From NCBI GenBank assembly GCA_051294375.1, contig JBJCIZ010000239.1, positions 801,721 to 865,720 on the forward strand: a stretch of DNA of 64,000 nt. Direction: 5' to 3'. This document shows positions 24,061 through 39,375 of the stretch, in pieces. Within the stretch, counting starts at the first letter, position 1. Each line of letters begins with the position of its first letter. The translations under genes were made by a program, and so were the position numbers. Under the pieces are notes generated by a model. The model saw only the letters and a list, made by a program, of their open reading frames with translations, searched no databases and had not been told where the DNA came from. The DNA is from Paraspadella gotoi. Taxonomy: Eukaryota > Chaetognatha.

Positions 24061-25400
24061 TTTTTTTTTTTTTTTTTTTTTCCTTTTTCGGATGGGAATG
24101 GAAAAGGTTTGCAAAAACCCTCTTATTGGGGATTTCAGGAGATTTCTTTTATTTCAAAAATTGTCAATTTATACATATTTATAAAAAAATATGTACATTC
24201 AGTTCGGCCAATTACAGAACCTGAATATAAATGTGACGGGGACGTGGAATATTTCCTCCGGTGAAACCACGTTCGGGATTGGGTGAAAAAGTTTTCGTGA
24301 GTCTCGTTCAATGATTGGAACGAGACTTCCTGCCTCTTGCCCGTCGTAAATGTTGTCGTTGTTGTTGTTGTTTGTTGTTTTTTTTTTTCAAACATCCGAC
24401 GGAATCTTTAATTGATTAGATTCGGAGTCACTCGATTCGGAAATGGTCTTTGGGTTTGTTTTATAAAACAAAAGTCAAGCCGAAAGATCGAAATAATACT
24501 GTGAGAAATTCGGGAAAGCTTGCAGGGACCTGGCTTATGTTATTATCTTGGAAGAGCGAATGGAGGTCCTAAACCACTCAAAGTCTGTCTAAAGTCAGGA
24601 TCAGATGGCTTATTTACTCAAATTGATGAATAATTTTTCTTTGGTTTGTCCAATTCGTAAAAAACGAAAAAGTGATAGAAACGTAAATATTATTATGAAA
24701 TATGAAATAAAAAAAATTTGTCGGCTAATTCGAGGTTAATTCAAAGTGGTCAAAGTTTTAAAATATCATTTTTTTCTGAAAATTCTCTTTTAAACAGGTA
24801 GGATTATTTAAGTTAGCCGAATAAGATGAATAAATTTGGATGGACAGGTGGTAACAGGATAAAATTGCGCGCATATATGTTTTTGTCGCTCACGTGTTTC
24901 AAAATTAATAAAACCTAAAAATGAGAACTAAAAGATCAGATGGCCGGGTAGGCATGAGACTAGAGCACCCCACAAAAAAAATTAATCGATGTAAAATGTC
25001 AATTTCTGGTTGCAGCGACAGTATTAACCAAAAAAAAAGAAAAGCGAAGACGGGAACAGAATCGTGGCTGAGATGATGGACGATTGATAGAGACGAAGTA
25101 CGATGAGACGACGACGTAAAGACGATGACGAAGGAAGACGACGAAAAATAACAGTAAAGACGGCGTGCCGGAATAACCCAGTTTTGAAGGAATAGTTGAT
25201 GTGGAAGAAGAAATTTAAAAAAAAAAAAAAATCGAAATTAACTTGCTGCTATTATTAAGAATATTTAAAGAAAGTAGTTGTGGGTTATTTTTAAACTTAT
25301 AAACTCGGCAGTAGGGCCGAATAAGAATAATCTGAATAAAGATAATAAGGAGAGTTAAAATAAGCAAGTAAAAGAAAAGATTTAAAGAAGATTATTTTTT
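24061..25400. repeat. Second copy of P2 inner arm, second half (indel-rich)
   Basis: Direct repeat of about 16335-17500, but with a small insertion or deletion every 10-30 bases, many of them doubled single bases. The neighbouring copy 15405-17500 is smooth, which points to unpolished long-read sequence here. Confidence 0.8.
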
Positions 25401-25552
25401 CTTTTTATAATGTGGGTAAAATCTGGAATGCAGTAACAGACAAGAATACGGACAAAGAGATCGTCGAAACAAAGCAAAATTCCTTGAAAGCGGAAATTCG
25501 AAGCTGATGTTGATGCGCGACTTCGTCGACGGTCCTGTCAATGAATTGAGAG

Positions 25553-25629
<77 letters not shown>

Positions 25630-25798
25630 AGAAATTGGTATATAGAAGACGATGAAATTTTTTTGCATTTTGCACCGTTTCTCGCTCAGCGTGCTGTGAC
25701 CGAGCACTATCCATTGGCCTTCCCCATCGCATCAACTCCATTCTTTCCTGCTTTCCATCATTCTCCGTGTTCTCTTATTTCTTCATCTGTCTTCTCTC

Positions 25799-25848
<50 letters not shown>

Positions 25849-25873
25849 NNNNNNNNNNNNNNNNNNNNNNNNN
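25849..25873. other. Assembly gap (25 N) in (CT)n
   Basis: Gap inside a dinucleotide array. Confidence 1.
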
Positions 25874-26643
25874 TCTCTCTCTCTCTCTCGCTCGCATGCG
25901 AGAGACGGAAAAAGTATTTGCGTAAGAAGCCGCGAGAGAGAAATTGGGGCAAATGGTTTTTAAATTTTGGCCGAATCGGAAAATGGGCGGAGAAAGGACA
26001 AAAAAGAAAAATGGATATAAATATAAGGATGAGTAAAAAGTAACTGAGGGAAAATATATAAAAAAAAAGACCAAAAACCAGATCGGAAATTCAAATGTTT
26101 CGTTGCGCCGCGGTGACTTTGTTATCCCGTACTATATTGGAATACGGTTTTTTATTTCTATAGTTTATATGAGATTTCTTTAAAAAAAACAATAGGCGGC
26201 GCTAGTAGTCGTTTAGATTTGTGGTTTTTTTTTCCCCGTCTTATCAAATTAGCAACCGACTATAGGTGAGTTATGAGCATTTTTAACCTAAGTGGGACAG
26301 ACCGACGTACAGACAGACGGACCGACCGACCGAAAAGTGATTTATAGAATTTGATTTTAATCTTAATATTAAATCCTACTCTTAAATCCTAACCTATTCT
26401 TGATCTCTAACCCTAAACCCTTTGTCCTTAATTTAAGATGAAATGAGGCGTTCTGGGAAAACAAGGCCAAAAACTAACCGAATAATTAAGGAAAAAAACC
26501 CTTAGCGTGAATACTACATAAATTGAAACGTACAGATGTCACCGTTTAAGACGACCGCGGTCAGGAGCTCCGGGTCGGGATCAGGATGAAGATGCATTCG
26601 CACGTCGTCACGTGATTAATGATAAAATGATCACTTCCTTCTT

Positions 26644-26739
<96 letters not shown>

Positions 26740-26857
26740 AAACATTCGAAATGTAACGAAATAAAACGTTGAAGAATCGGTTAATAATAAATCAATTTCA
26801 TATATCCGGTAAAGTTTCAATTTATAATTTTCTTTTCGAATTCAACATATTGTCGTC

Positions 26858-27172
26858 GTCGATATGGAATCAGTTTTTCCAGGTTAAAGTCGCATAAAAC
26901 AATGTTAATATTAGAAAGTTAGTATTTTTAACTACCCTGATGAGACAGTAGTTATAGTTACGTGTTAGTGACAGAACCGTTCAATATAAGCAGTCCTGAG
27001 CTTTTAATTTATAGTTAAATACAACTTAGCATAAAAAAACCACTGAGAAAATAATTGAATGCAGTAGTTATGAAAATAGTTTGATTTTGTGTCTAACGAC
27101 TAACTTAAAATAGCGAATAATATTTATTACAATAATTTACAATAATTTTTTCCTTCAAGAGTCACACCCCGA
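26858..27172 (+). repeat. Direct duplicate of amidase-1 upstream intron and exon border
   Basis: Matches about 28047-28358 and ends with TCCTTCAAG followed by AGTCACACCCCGA, the first bases of amidase exon 2, before gap 27173-27197. A fragment of the coding exon was therefore copied about 1.2 kb upstream, or the two are allelic sequences both kept in the assembly. Confidence 0.8.
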
Positions 27173-27197
27173 NNNNNNNNNNNNNNNNNNNNNNNNN
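27173..27197. other. Assembly gap (25 N)
   Basis: Cuts off the duplicated amidase exon fragment. 27198-28346 is AT-rich intron or upstream sequence belonging to the outer P2 arm; no first exon of amidase 1 was found in it. Confidence 1.
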
Positions 27198-28346
27198 TTT
27201 TTCGTTCGTCTTTTTTCTTCGTCTCGGTTGTCGTCGCCATGAAAAGTAAACAAAGAGTGTGCACGGGGGGCGAGGGGCACGAGGAGCACGACGACCGACC
27301 GACGTACGAACGACCAGTGAAAATCGACGATAACATCGACTGACGTCCTTCCGCTGCCGCTATGTTCCACGAGGCCTTATCGCTATTATCTATTTATATT
27401 TACATAAAATTTAAAAGTTAAAAAAATAATTTTTAAACAGTAAAAGACTGTTACTTAACGGCCTGAATTGATTTTTTTTAAATTGAGTTTGAATGATAGA
27501 ATGGATTTAAAAAAAGTTGAACTTGTAAGTCTGATCTAGCGAAAAAAAAAGTTTCTTTAAAAAAAAAAATAGGTTTATATACTTAATCTAAGACTTATTT
27601 TTTCAATCAGAAAAAGACCAGTTTAAAAAAGCCAAATAAATAAGCAAAATATTTCTAAATTACAATAGCCAAAAAAACATGAATGAATTTTCTTCACTCT
27701 TTATTAACTCTTAACTTCAGTATTTACTTCTCGCCCTCGACGTTGTGTTCTTTTGCTTCGCCTAAGAGTTTAGTTCCGCTTTATTCCGCCAGGATAATAT
27801 TTGATCAAAGTTCAAACCTGGGATAGGACTTAGGAGGGATGTTTGAAGGTTGAAGGTTGTCGTTTTGTCTGATAATGACACGGGTTCAAAATCGATGTTT
27901 CGCCTAAAAGTGATCAAAGTGAGAGGGTCACGAGTTTTTGAATTTTTTCGATATACATAAATAAATTAAAGAATTAGTCATAATGATGAAATTCGCTTCG
28001 ATCGTTGAATAAAATCTGGACATTTTTCGTCGAACTTGCTTTTACCGATATGGAATCAGTTTTTCCAGGTTAAAGTCGCATAAACAATGTTAATATTGAA
28101 AGTTAGTATTTTTAACTACCTTGATGAGACAGTAGTTATAGTACGTGTTAGTGACAGAACCGTTCAATATAAGCAGTCCCTGAGCTTTTAATTTATTAGT
28201 TTAATACAACTTAGCATAAAAAAACCACTGAGAAAATAATTGAATGCAGTAGTTATGAAAAATAGTTTGATTTTGTGTCTAACGACTAACTTAAAATAGC
28301 GAATAATAATTTATTACAATAATTTACAATAATTTTTTCCTTCAAG

Positions 28347-32335
<3,989 letters not shown>

Positions 32336-32708
32336 AATAATGTTATTTTGAAGTTAATTTTAGCAATTTTTTTAAAAATTGACTAACTTTTTTTCTTACA
32401 ATCAGTTGTATTGCCTTCAAATGCTTTTTCGGTACCTAAATCGTTTTTGACTATTCGAGTTTTTATTAAAAACTCGTTTGAGGAAAGAGAGAGTGAGAAA
32501 GAGAAAGAGAGAGAGACAGACAGACAGCAGGTCCGAACGAGAAAAAAAACATTAAAAAAAGTCAGTCGAATAGATTTTCTTTTTTTTCGGTCATCAGATG
32601 GCGGTTGTCGAAAAAATACTGGCTTAAATCGATAGAGACACTTTGACCTCGCAAGATCAGGTTTCCGATGTCTACACATTTTTTTCAAAATCTCAAGCGA
32701 AAAGAAAA
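32336..32708. promoter_or_regulatory. Short intergenic region between the two amidases
   Basis: Only 373 bp separate the stop of gene 1 from the ATG of gene 2, so it must hold the end of one transcript and the start of the next, unless they are co-transcribed. No canonical AATAAA was seen. ATTAAA occurs inside the inverted repeat at 32456-32476 (CGAGTTTTT-ATT-AAAAACTCG) and again near 32550. A (GA)n-rich purine stretch lies at 32482-32520. No clear TATA box. Confidence 0.4.
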
Positions 32709-35353
32709 ATGGGACTGACTGGCGCGTTATGTTACCTGATGCATTTCCTGTTGGACATTTTCTACGAAGTGTGGAATGCCGTTTTTAAGGTGAGCTTTTA
32801 AAAAGAAAATTATATTCATGTCATAGAATTAAAACTTAAAAGCTTGTGGTTTCGTCAATTCGCATAGAGTTAGTTCCTGTTTTAGTTGCTTGTCTCTTCA
32901 ACCAATCATTTATAATAACAAGCTGTATTTTCCTAGTTAAAAATTTTACACACAAAGAGTTTTCCCGTAGAAATACATGAGGACGCGCGCAAAAAAAAAA
33001 ACTATTCGCGGATTCGTTTTATGACATTTTGTATTTTTTTTCTTTACGTCAAAGACAAGTTGTAAATTGTACACTTGTTTTTCTCAAATCAAAACTTTAA
33101 TTTTTCTCGCTCGCGAGAGTGTTTGTGATCAACAACATCGCCTTATCTATATTATACAATATTCTCCAAAGCTGGGAAAGTACCGTGTAGAATGACCGCT
33201 CGAAGAAAGAGGAGAGGAAGGTTTAAGATGAGACGGTGTAAGTCGCCTCAATATTAATATTATAACAAGGTAAAATTTTACTTTCGCCGACTGTGATTTT
33301 TGGCTCCTGTTGAAAAAACGGGGTAGAACAATTTTATTATTTTGAAAAAAAATATAAATAAATAAAAACCCAAATCATCCCTAATCTTAACCATCATTAA
33401 CCATAAACCATTTCCTAAACTATCCACCCTACTATGGCTTCAATGTGTAGTCGTTACCCCAGGGTAGCGAGGCTGTATGAAACTTTATGCTATCCACCTT
33501 ACTATGGCTTCAATGTGCCCCAGTCGGTGAGAGGAATACTATGCCGTATACTAATGTATTATTTGATATAAAACTTATATAAAATATTATGAAATTGGTA
33601 CAACCAATATATTATATTATTGTTAATATCAAAGTGTTCGTCTCCTTTATCCGACCGCAGAGTCATACCCCGACGCCTCCGATCACCGACGACGTCCTTC
33701 TCTGTGTCGGCCACCCAACTGGCGGCCGACATTAGGTGTCGGGAGAAACGTCGGTCTCAGTCGTAGAAGCTTTCGTGCGGAGGATTCGATGCGTGAACCC
33801 GACGCTGAACTGCTTGGTGGCCGACAGGTTTTGTGAAAAGACTAAATAATAATAATAATAACTGAGCCGAATAAATGTGCGAAAATTGAAAAACTGAAGC
33901 TAAAATGTGGATGAATACAAATATGAAAAAGACTAAAAAAAAAAAAAAATAAACTGATTAATTATTGGATTAATCAATACATCTTGCATTTACATTTAAT
34001 ATAAAAAGAAAAAGAAGCATAATCAGATTCGTTGAAACAGGTTTTTTGTTTTTTCCATTTAAACTCATTTCCACTCAAACGATTCCATCAAATTTGATTT
34101 CCAGCTTAATCACACACTTTCCTACCCACATACAAAATTTTCAATTCAATCGCCCATCCACTTATGAGTTATGAGTAATTAGCGTTCAAATAGTGAAATA
34201 GATTTTTTGTTTTTTCCATTTAAACTTAACCCATTTCCACTCGCACGTTTTCATCGAAACTTTATATCCTATTCAATCTCACACTTTCTTACCCACACAC
34301 AAAATTTCATTCCAATCCATCCATCCAATCACGGGTAATTGGAGTTTAATGCTAACTGGGGACGGACAGACGGACGGCCGGATTCTCATTTTTTTTGGGT
34401 ATAATTTATCAAAATTCGAGTTTCTTACGTAATAAAAATGATTTACCGACAAGATTTTGGGGTGGGGACGGACCGACAAAGGAATTATAGAAGTCGGAAT
34501 CTGCTTTTAAGCTCCCGACTAAAATTTAAAAAGAATGGAAAAAAAAAAACAAAAAAAACTTCGCTTTTCCTTCTCGGCTGCGTTGGCCGAGGCGGCGGAG
34601 GTGGACGCCATCTTGGATTCTGATCCTAAATCCGACTCAATTTCCAAAGAGCGGAAACCTTTCTTGGGCGTGCCCTTCACAGCCAAGGATTTCTTTGCCA
34701 TCAAGGGTAAGTTAAGCTTTGAATTTTACGCCTAAAATTATTGCGTAGTCATTTGGTGAGTTAATTAATACTAATATAATAGCCCTAATACTAATAATGA
34801 GTTAGAGCTCTCTTTTATGCTCTCTCTCCCTCTCCCATCCCAGGCCTCCCCAACACCTGCGGTTGCGTCTCCCTCAAAGATCACATCGCCACGGAAGATG
34901 CCGTCGCGGTCGCGCGCATGCGCGAAGCGGGAGCCATTCCGCTCGGCCTGACCAACGTGCCGGAACTGTGCATGTGGTGGGAGACGAATTGTCAACTGTG
35001 GGGACGAACGCGGAATGTTTACGACAATCGGAGGATCGTTGGGGGCAGTTCAGGTTGTTGTTGTTTGTTATTGTATTTTTCATTTTTACCTTTTCCTAAC
35101 TTTGCGTTCGTCATCTGAATTTAAACTAACTTTAGGTAGAAAAACTTGAGGTAAACTTTTAACACTGCAATATGCAAATCAGTTTAAAGGGATATGACGC
35201 TTTAATAATCTCGCAATTTTTTTTTAATCATTCCTTCACGTAAAAAACGTAAAAAAAAATACAATGTATACAATTAATTCTTAGACAAACATTTATTGAA
35301 GCGTCATCAACTCCATTAGCGCGTTTTTTCCTTTTATGCAATATAACTATGGG

Positions 35354-35392
<39 letters not shown>

Positions 35393-38033
35393 TAATTAGA
35401 ATAATAAATTTCTCAGGAGGCGAAGGGTGCATCATACAGCGCCGCGGGTTCCGTCTTCGGCCTCGGTTCGACATCCTGGCCGGCCAGCATCCGGGTCCCT
35501 TTCCTTTCTTCAACGGGGTCTTTGGCCACAAATCCCTCCCGCTACTTGGTGCCCAACAGAAAGGCCAATACCCCTGGGACCCGCGGGAGATCCTTGCTTC
35601 ACACTCCTGGGCCTTTGTGCAGTATACGCGGAAGACTGTTGCCGACGTGAGGTTTCGTCGTTAAGTTTTAAGAGGAATTGAACTGCCGTGAGAGTGGTGG
35701 AAAGTGGGCGGAGTGTTGGGCGGAGAGTGGGCGGGTGCGCGGATCGGATGGCTGGCCGCGTAGGTCGGCGTAGTGCGAGAGTGCGCTGCGCAGAGTCGGC
35801 AGGGTCAGCGCGAGTGAAAAACTTAAATTGAGAGCAGGAGTGTGCCAGGAGTGTGTGCAGGAGTGTTGCAGAGTGTTGCAGAGCTGGTTGCGAGTGTTGC
35901 AGAAGCTGTGGCAGATTGACATAAGTGTGGCAGAGTGGTGGCAGAGTTGCAGAGTGTGGCATAGTGTGGCAGATGTGGTCTAGAGTTGATTGGCGGAGTG
36001 AAAGTAAAAACGTCAATTGAGAGACAGTGGAGAGGCTGAGAGATTATGAATGAGACTGAATGAGACTGAATGAGACTGTAGGAGACATGAATGAGACATG
36101 AATGAGACTGAATGAGACTAATAAACCAACTAAAACTGACAGAAACTGAATAAAATCGAAAAAATTCGAGCGGTACAGAGAAAATAATTATTTTAAGCAT
36201 TTTAATAATACGATTCGTATTTTGCTTTTCAGGTTTTGGCCGGCGAAGAGAAGTCAGAAGATCTGAAATTAAATAAACCGATAGATCTGAATAAGATGTG
36301 GCTCAAAGTTTACAGGTAAAAATAGAAATTGTAACTTTTAACTGATATAGTTTTTGTTGATTAGAAATTTATTATTGGCACTCGGTAAACAAACTTACAT
36401 ACAATAGAACATTTTATCAGTAATATTTGGAAAAATAGAACTTCATCAAAGTTTAAATTAATTTTCTTGTTTCTAATAATTCCAGAAAAATTAAAAACTA
36501 TTTAAAATAAATGTACATAGCCCATGAAAAGACTTTTCCTTACTTCATCTCAGTAAACACTTACTTACCGCAGCTGCACCGCTTTCGACGATGAATTGGA
36601 ACCGGAGCTGCGCCAGGCTCAGAGCCGCGTCGCCGCCTTCCTCTCCCGCATCCCCGGCGCCACAGTTCAAGAGCAAGAGTTCCCGCACTTTCGCGGATTC
36701 GTAGGCGTTTGGGCGGGAATCAAAGCCAGCACCGGCGCGCCCTCTATTTGCCAACTCATGGGACTTCCGAGAGGTGGGGGGGTCTGGCTGACAGGCTGGT
36801 TGTGATCGAATCGATTGCAGGAGGCGCATGAGTTATAGTGTATAGATATTTATTATATATTGAAAGCTTGCAGGGACCTGCTGTGTCATTATCTTGTAAG
36901 AGTTAAGTCAGGGGCAAGATAGCTTATTTATTAAATGAATGGATAATTATTATATTGGTTGTACCATTTCATGTTCATTCAATATCGTGATTGAGTGGAG
37001 AGAGAGAGAGAGTGAGAGAGAGAGAGAGAGAGAGAGTTTGTTTATTTAAATATGTTGTCTATCTTCTTTACTGTAGCCGTTGGCATATTTTAACCCATCA
37101 TCAACGGTATACAATGCAATGTTTATCGATCCATGTTAGTAATTATTTCTATAATTATTCGAAAAATAACTCGGGCCTGAAACTCAAACCATCTAACTCG
37201 CCCTCCTTATTTCAGACACGCCCGTGGATCCCTTTAAGGAGAGGAAGCGTTGGCTGCTGGGTCTCTCGCAGCACACTTACCCTGTGATCATGGTCGGGTG
37301 CATGGAAAAGTCGGGTCCGTCCTCACCCTCGGCGCTGGAGGAAAACGTGGAGACGGGACGACGCGCCGAGGAAGAGTTGAACAAACTTTTGGGTGAGTTA
37401 ATTCGGAAAGTTGTAAGTATCTTATCTTATCTTAACTTATCTTAACTTATCTTTTTTCTGAAATGGGCGTGGAAAGAGATAAGAAGCGTATCGTTTAACC
37501 ACAATGCTTCATTCAAAGATGTTCGCGATATGTTATGTTGATTGGTGGCGAACATAGCAAACATGTGTTTGTGTATGTGTGTGAGTGTGAGAGAGTGTGA
37601 GTGAGTATGAGAGAGAAGGTAAGAGTGGCGTAAAGGGACAAAAGGGGAAAACTCTAGAGATATTTATATGCATATTATTTGTAAAAAATTAGTTTAGAGA
37701 CTTTAAATATTTAGTTCCATATTGTATATTGTATAATATATATTGTATATTTATAATATATATACCCCAGGTGACGACGGCGTTCTCCTGTGCCCCACCG
37801 CCACCGACTACGCTTACTTTCACAATCAACCGATTCACAAGGAATTCGATCCCATGTACACCACGATTTTCAGCGCCTTGGGCTGCCCCGTCACCCAGGT
37901 CCCGTTGGGCCTCGGCCGGAAGGGCGTGCCGTTGGGGCTGCAGGTCGTGGCGGCGAAGAACAACGACCGGCTCAGCATCGCCGTCGCGGAGTTGTTGGGC
38001 GATGAATTTGGGGGATGGGTCAAGCCCAATTAA
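32709..38033 (+). CDS. FAAH2: FAAH2-like amidase, gene 2 (frame-damaged as assembled)
   Basis: Second head-to-tail amidase-signature hydrolase. Exon 32709-32789 starts with ATG and encodes a hydrophobic N-terminus (MGLTGALCYLMHFLLDIFYE), probably a membrane anchor. Further exons: 33661-33827, about 34571-34706, 34844-35053, 35417-about 35647, 36233-36315, 36574-36773, 37216-37392, 37771-38033. Their lengths (167, 136, 210, about 231, 83, 200, 177, 263) track gene 1. The catalytic Lys (AAG 34685-34687, in PFTAKD) and cis-Ser (AGT 35047-35049) are present. Damage: an in-frame TAG at 33733-33735 between two compensating indels; no good acceptor before exon 34571; and exon 35417 changes frame several times, so the nucleophile Ser codon near 35486 is not read. 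The last four exons are clean and end …EFGGWVKPN. It is either a young pseudogene or a sound gene with consensus errors. Confidence 0.85.
33587..33625 (+). repeat. Fragment of GGTACAACC element in amidase-2 intron 1
   Basis: ATGAAATTGGTACAACCAAT followed by TATATTATATT, then the sequence leading to the acceptor of exon 33661. Confidence 0.7.
35690..36125 (+). repeat. Degenerate tandem repeats in amidase-2 intron
   Basis: 35690-35990 is built from imperfect GCAGAGTGTTG/GCAGAGTGTGG units. 36048-36120 is built from TGAGACTGAA/TGAGACATGAA units of about 10-11 bp. Histidine/serine-rich frames on the minus strand (35510-36200) are products of these repeats. Confidence 0.8.
36862..36973 (-). repeat. 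GGTACAACC element, shortened, in amidase-2 intron
   Basis: Minus-orientation copy from GAAAGCTTGCAGGGACCTGC to TATTGGTTGTACCATTTCAT, lacking the central part present in the 31554 copy. Confidence 0.8.
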
Positions 38034-38145
38034 ATTGGGCGATGGGTCAAAGCCCAACGGAATTTGGGATTCGGTCAAGACAAACTGTGTTTGGAGTTTG
38101 GTCAAGCCGAACCAAATATGGGGAAGGGTCAAACCCAACAGACTT
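38001..38145 (+). repeat. Minisatellite seeded by the 3' coding end of amidase 2
   Basis: The block GAATTTGGGGGATGGGTCAA, which codes the conserved FGGWVK end, is followed across the stop codon by about four degenerate copies of 28-40 bp (TTGGGCGATGGGTCAAAGCCC; TTTGGGATTCGGTCAAGAC; GAGTTTGGTCAAGCCGAAC; ATGGGGAAGGGTCAAACCC). Confidence 0.75.
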
Positions 38146-38430
38146 GGCGATATTTTTGTATAATAATTGTTGGAATATAGATGGGCCACCCTGCAGTCAC
38201 TAATCACTACTTTTCCCTTAATTTACTTTGTATTGGAACTTGGTTTTTTTTTTGGGTCACTTGAATACTTGGTATCTAACACAGAAAGCGAAGCTGTAAT
38301 AATGACACGTCGTCATTTTTTGTCATGACCACATTTTTTTAAAAGTTTTTTTCTTTTTCTCCTTTTTTTTTTTGCACTGACTTGCAATAATATTTTTCTT
38401 ATAAAAAAAATTGTTTCTCATTTACAATGT

Positions 38431-38445
38431 TTTATTAACAATAAA
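38431..38445. terminator. Symmetrical poly(A) signal pair TTTATT-AAC-AATAAA
   Basis: AATAAA on the plus strand at 38440-38445 (about 410 bases after amidase 2) and AATAAA on the minus strand at 38431-38436 (about 90 bases after the minus-strand stop at 38525) lie three bases apart, as expected between convergent genes. Confidence 0.55.
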
Positions 38446-38524
38446 ATATCAAGTTTACAACTTTTTTACAATATATACAATAGTTATCGCGTTAGTTCTG
38501 CGACGTCACGTGACTTAGGTTGCG

Positions 38525-39236
38525 TCATCTTATGACGGGCGCCGATCTGTCGTTGACGATGGGCGCCTTTCGTAGGCGAACGTTGGCGAAGGGATTTCTG
38601 AGAAATTGGACGTGCAATGCAATTAATTCACTGGAAATTTTATTATGAATTATATAAAGCGTGTTTGAGGGGAAAAATTGCATCGCTGCTGTCGAATCGC
38701 TAAAACTCACTGAAAAAAAATCCAAAATCTAAACTGTTCGATTTATCGGTAATTGAGGCTCTGCATGTTATATCTAGAAATATCTAGAAATATCCTAAAA
38801 TAGATGCGACTATAAATTAACTCACAATTCGATTCAGGTAATTATCTCGCTCTTTTATTAACAAATGTCCTTGGTCTCGTATCTTTCTTAAACTGCGTAA
38901 AAATATCTATAAGACATCCTTGGTCCGTCTTTTTTTCTTTTCTTTCCTTTTATCCATATTTATCGCCCTCAATCTCACTATCTTAGTTTACTTTCTCTAT
39001 CCTCGTCTTTCTATATTCGCCGCTCCCGATGAACGAAAGCAATTTTCTTTAAATGGAGCAACACGTGGTTATTTTTCAACAAAGGAAATCGAAGAGAGAG
39101 GACGAGGAGCTAACCGTTTCTATCGAATAGAAAAAGGAAGAGCGAACGAAAAAAGGAAGAGGAAAATTATTGTACCCTAGTCCTCGCGCTGCTGCTGCTG
39201 CTGCGGGCGCAGCCGACGCGGCGGGGATGTCGGAAG
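38525..39236 (-). CDS. Minus-strand gene, last two exons, WH2-like C-terminus
   Basis: Exon 39236-39176 has a strong acceptor (a long CT tract ending CCGTCCAG) and encodes SDIPAASAAP, a run of alanines from (GCA)n, and RGL; its donor is CTAGG|GTACAA in phase 2. Exon 38597-38525 (acceptor CCAATTTCTCAG) joins in frame and encodes NPFANVRLRKAPIVNDRSAP, then VIR and a TGA at 38525-38527. A minus-strand AATAAA follows at 38431. The LRK-x(4)-NDRSAP pattern resembles the second half of WH2 actin-binding motifs, as in verprolin/WIP-type proteins; that is a family impression, not a match I can test. No further exons were recognised upstream in the CT-rich sequence. Confidence 0.5.
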
Positions 39237-39375
39237 CTGGACGGGAGGAAGAGAGTGTGAGAGAGAGAGAGAGGGAGAGAGAGAGAAAGAATTTCGATGA
39301 TGGCCATCATGTCTGTTCAATTCAGATGAAAATTCAAGAAAATATTTCATTCAGGCCGATTGAACTGTATAAGGG

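Larger units (their letters stand above)
25000..28160. repeat. Palindrome P2, outer right arm
   Basis: Reverse complement of 9257-12000. It contains (GA)n at 25548-25628, (CT)n interrupted by a 25-N gap at 25800-25890, a GTTGCGCCGC-type element at 26098-26345, (GA)n at 26646-26734 and telomere-like sequence near 26375-26420. Its outer end runs into the intron upstream of the first amidase gene. Confidence 0.85.

Noticed and set aside
38920-39180. 86-codon ORF with a hydrophobic N-terminus
   Set aside because: Overlaps the better-supported minus-strand exon and has no recognisable domain; hydrophobicity comes from a T/C-rich stretch.
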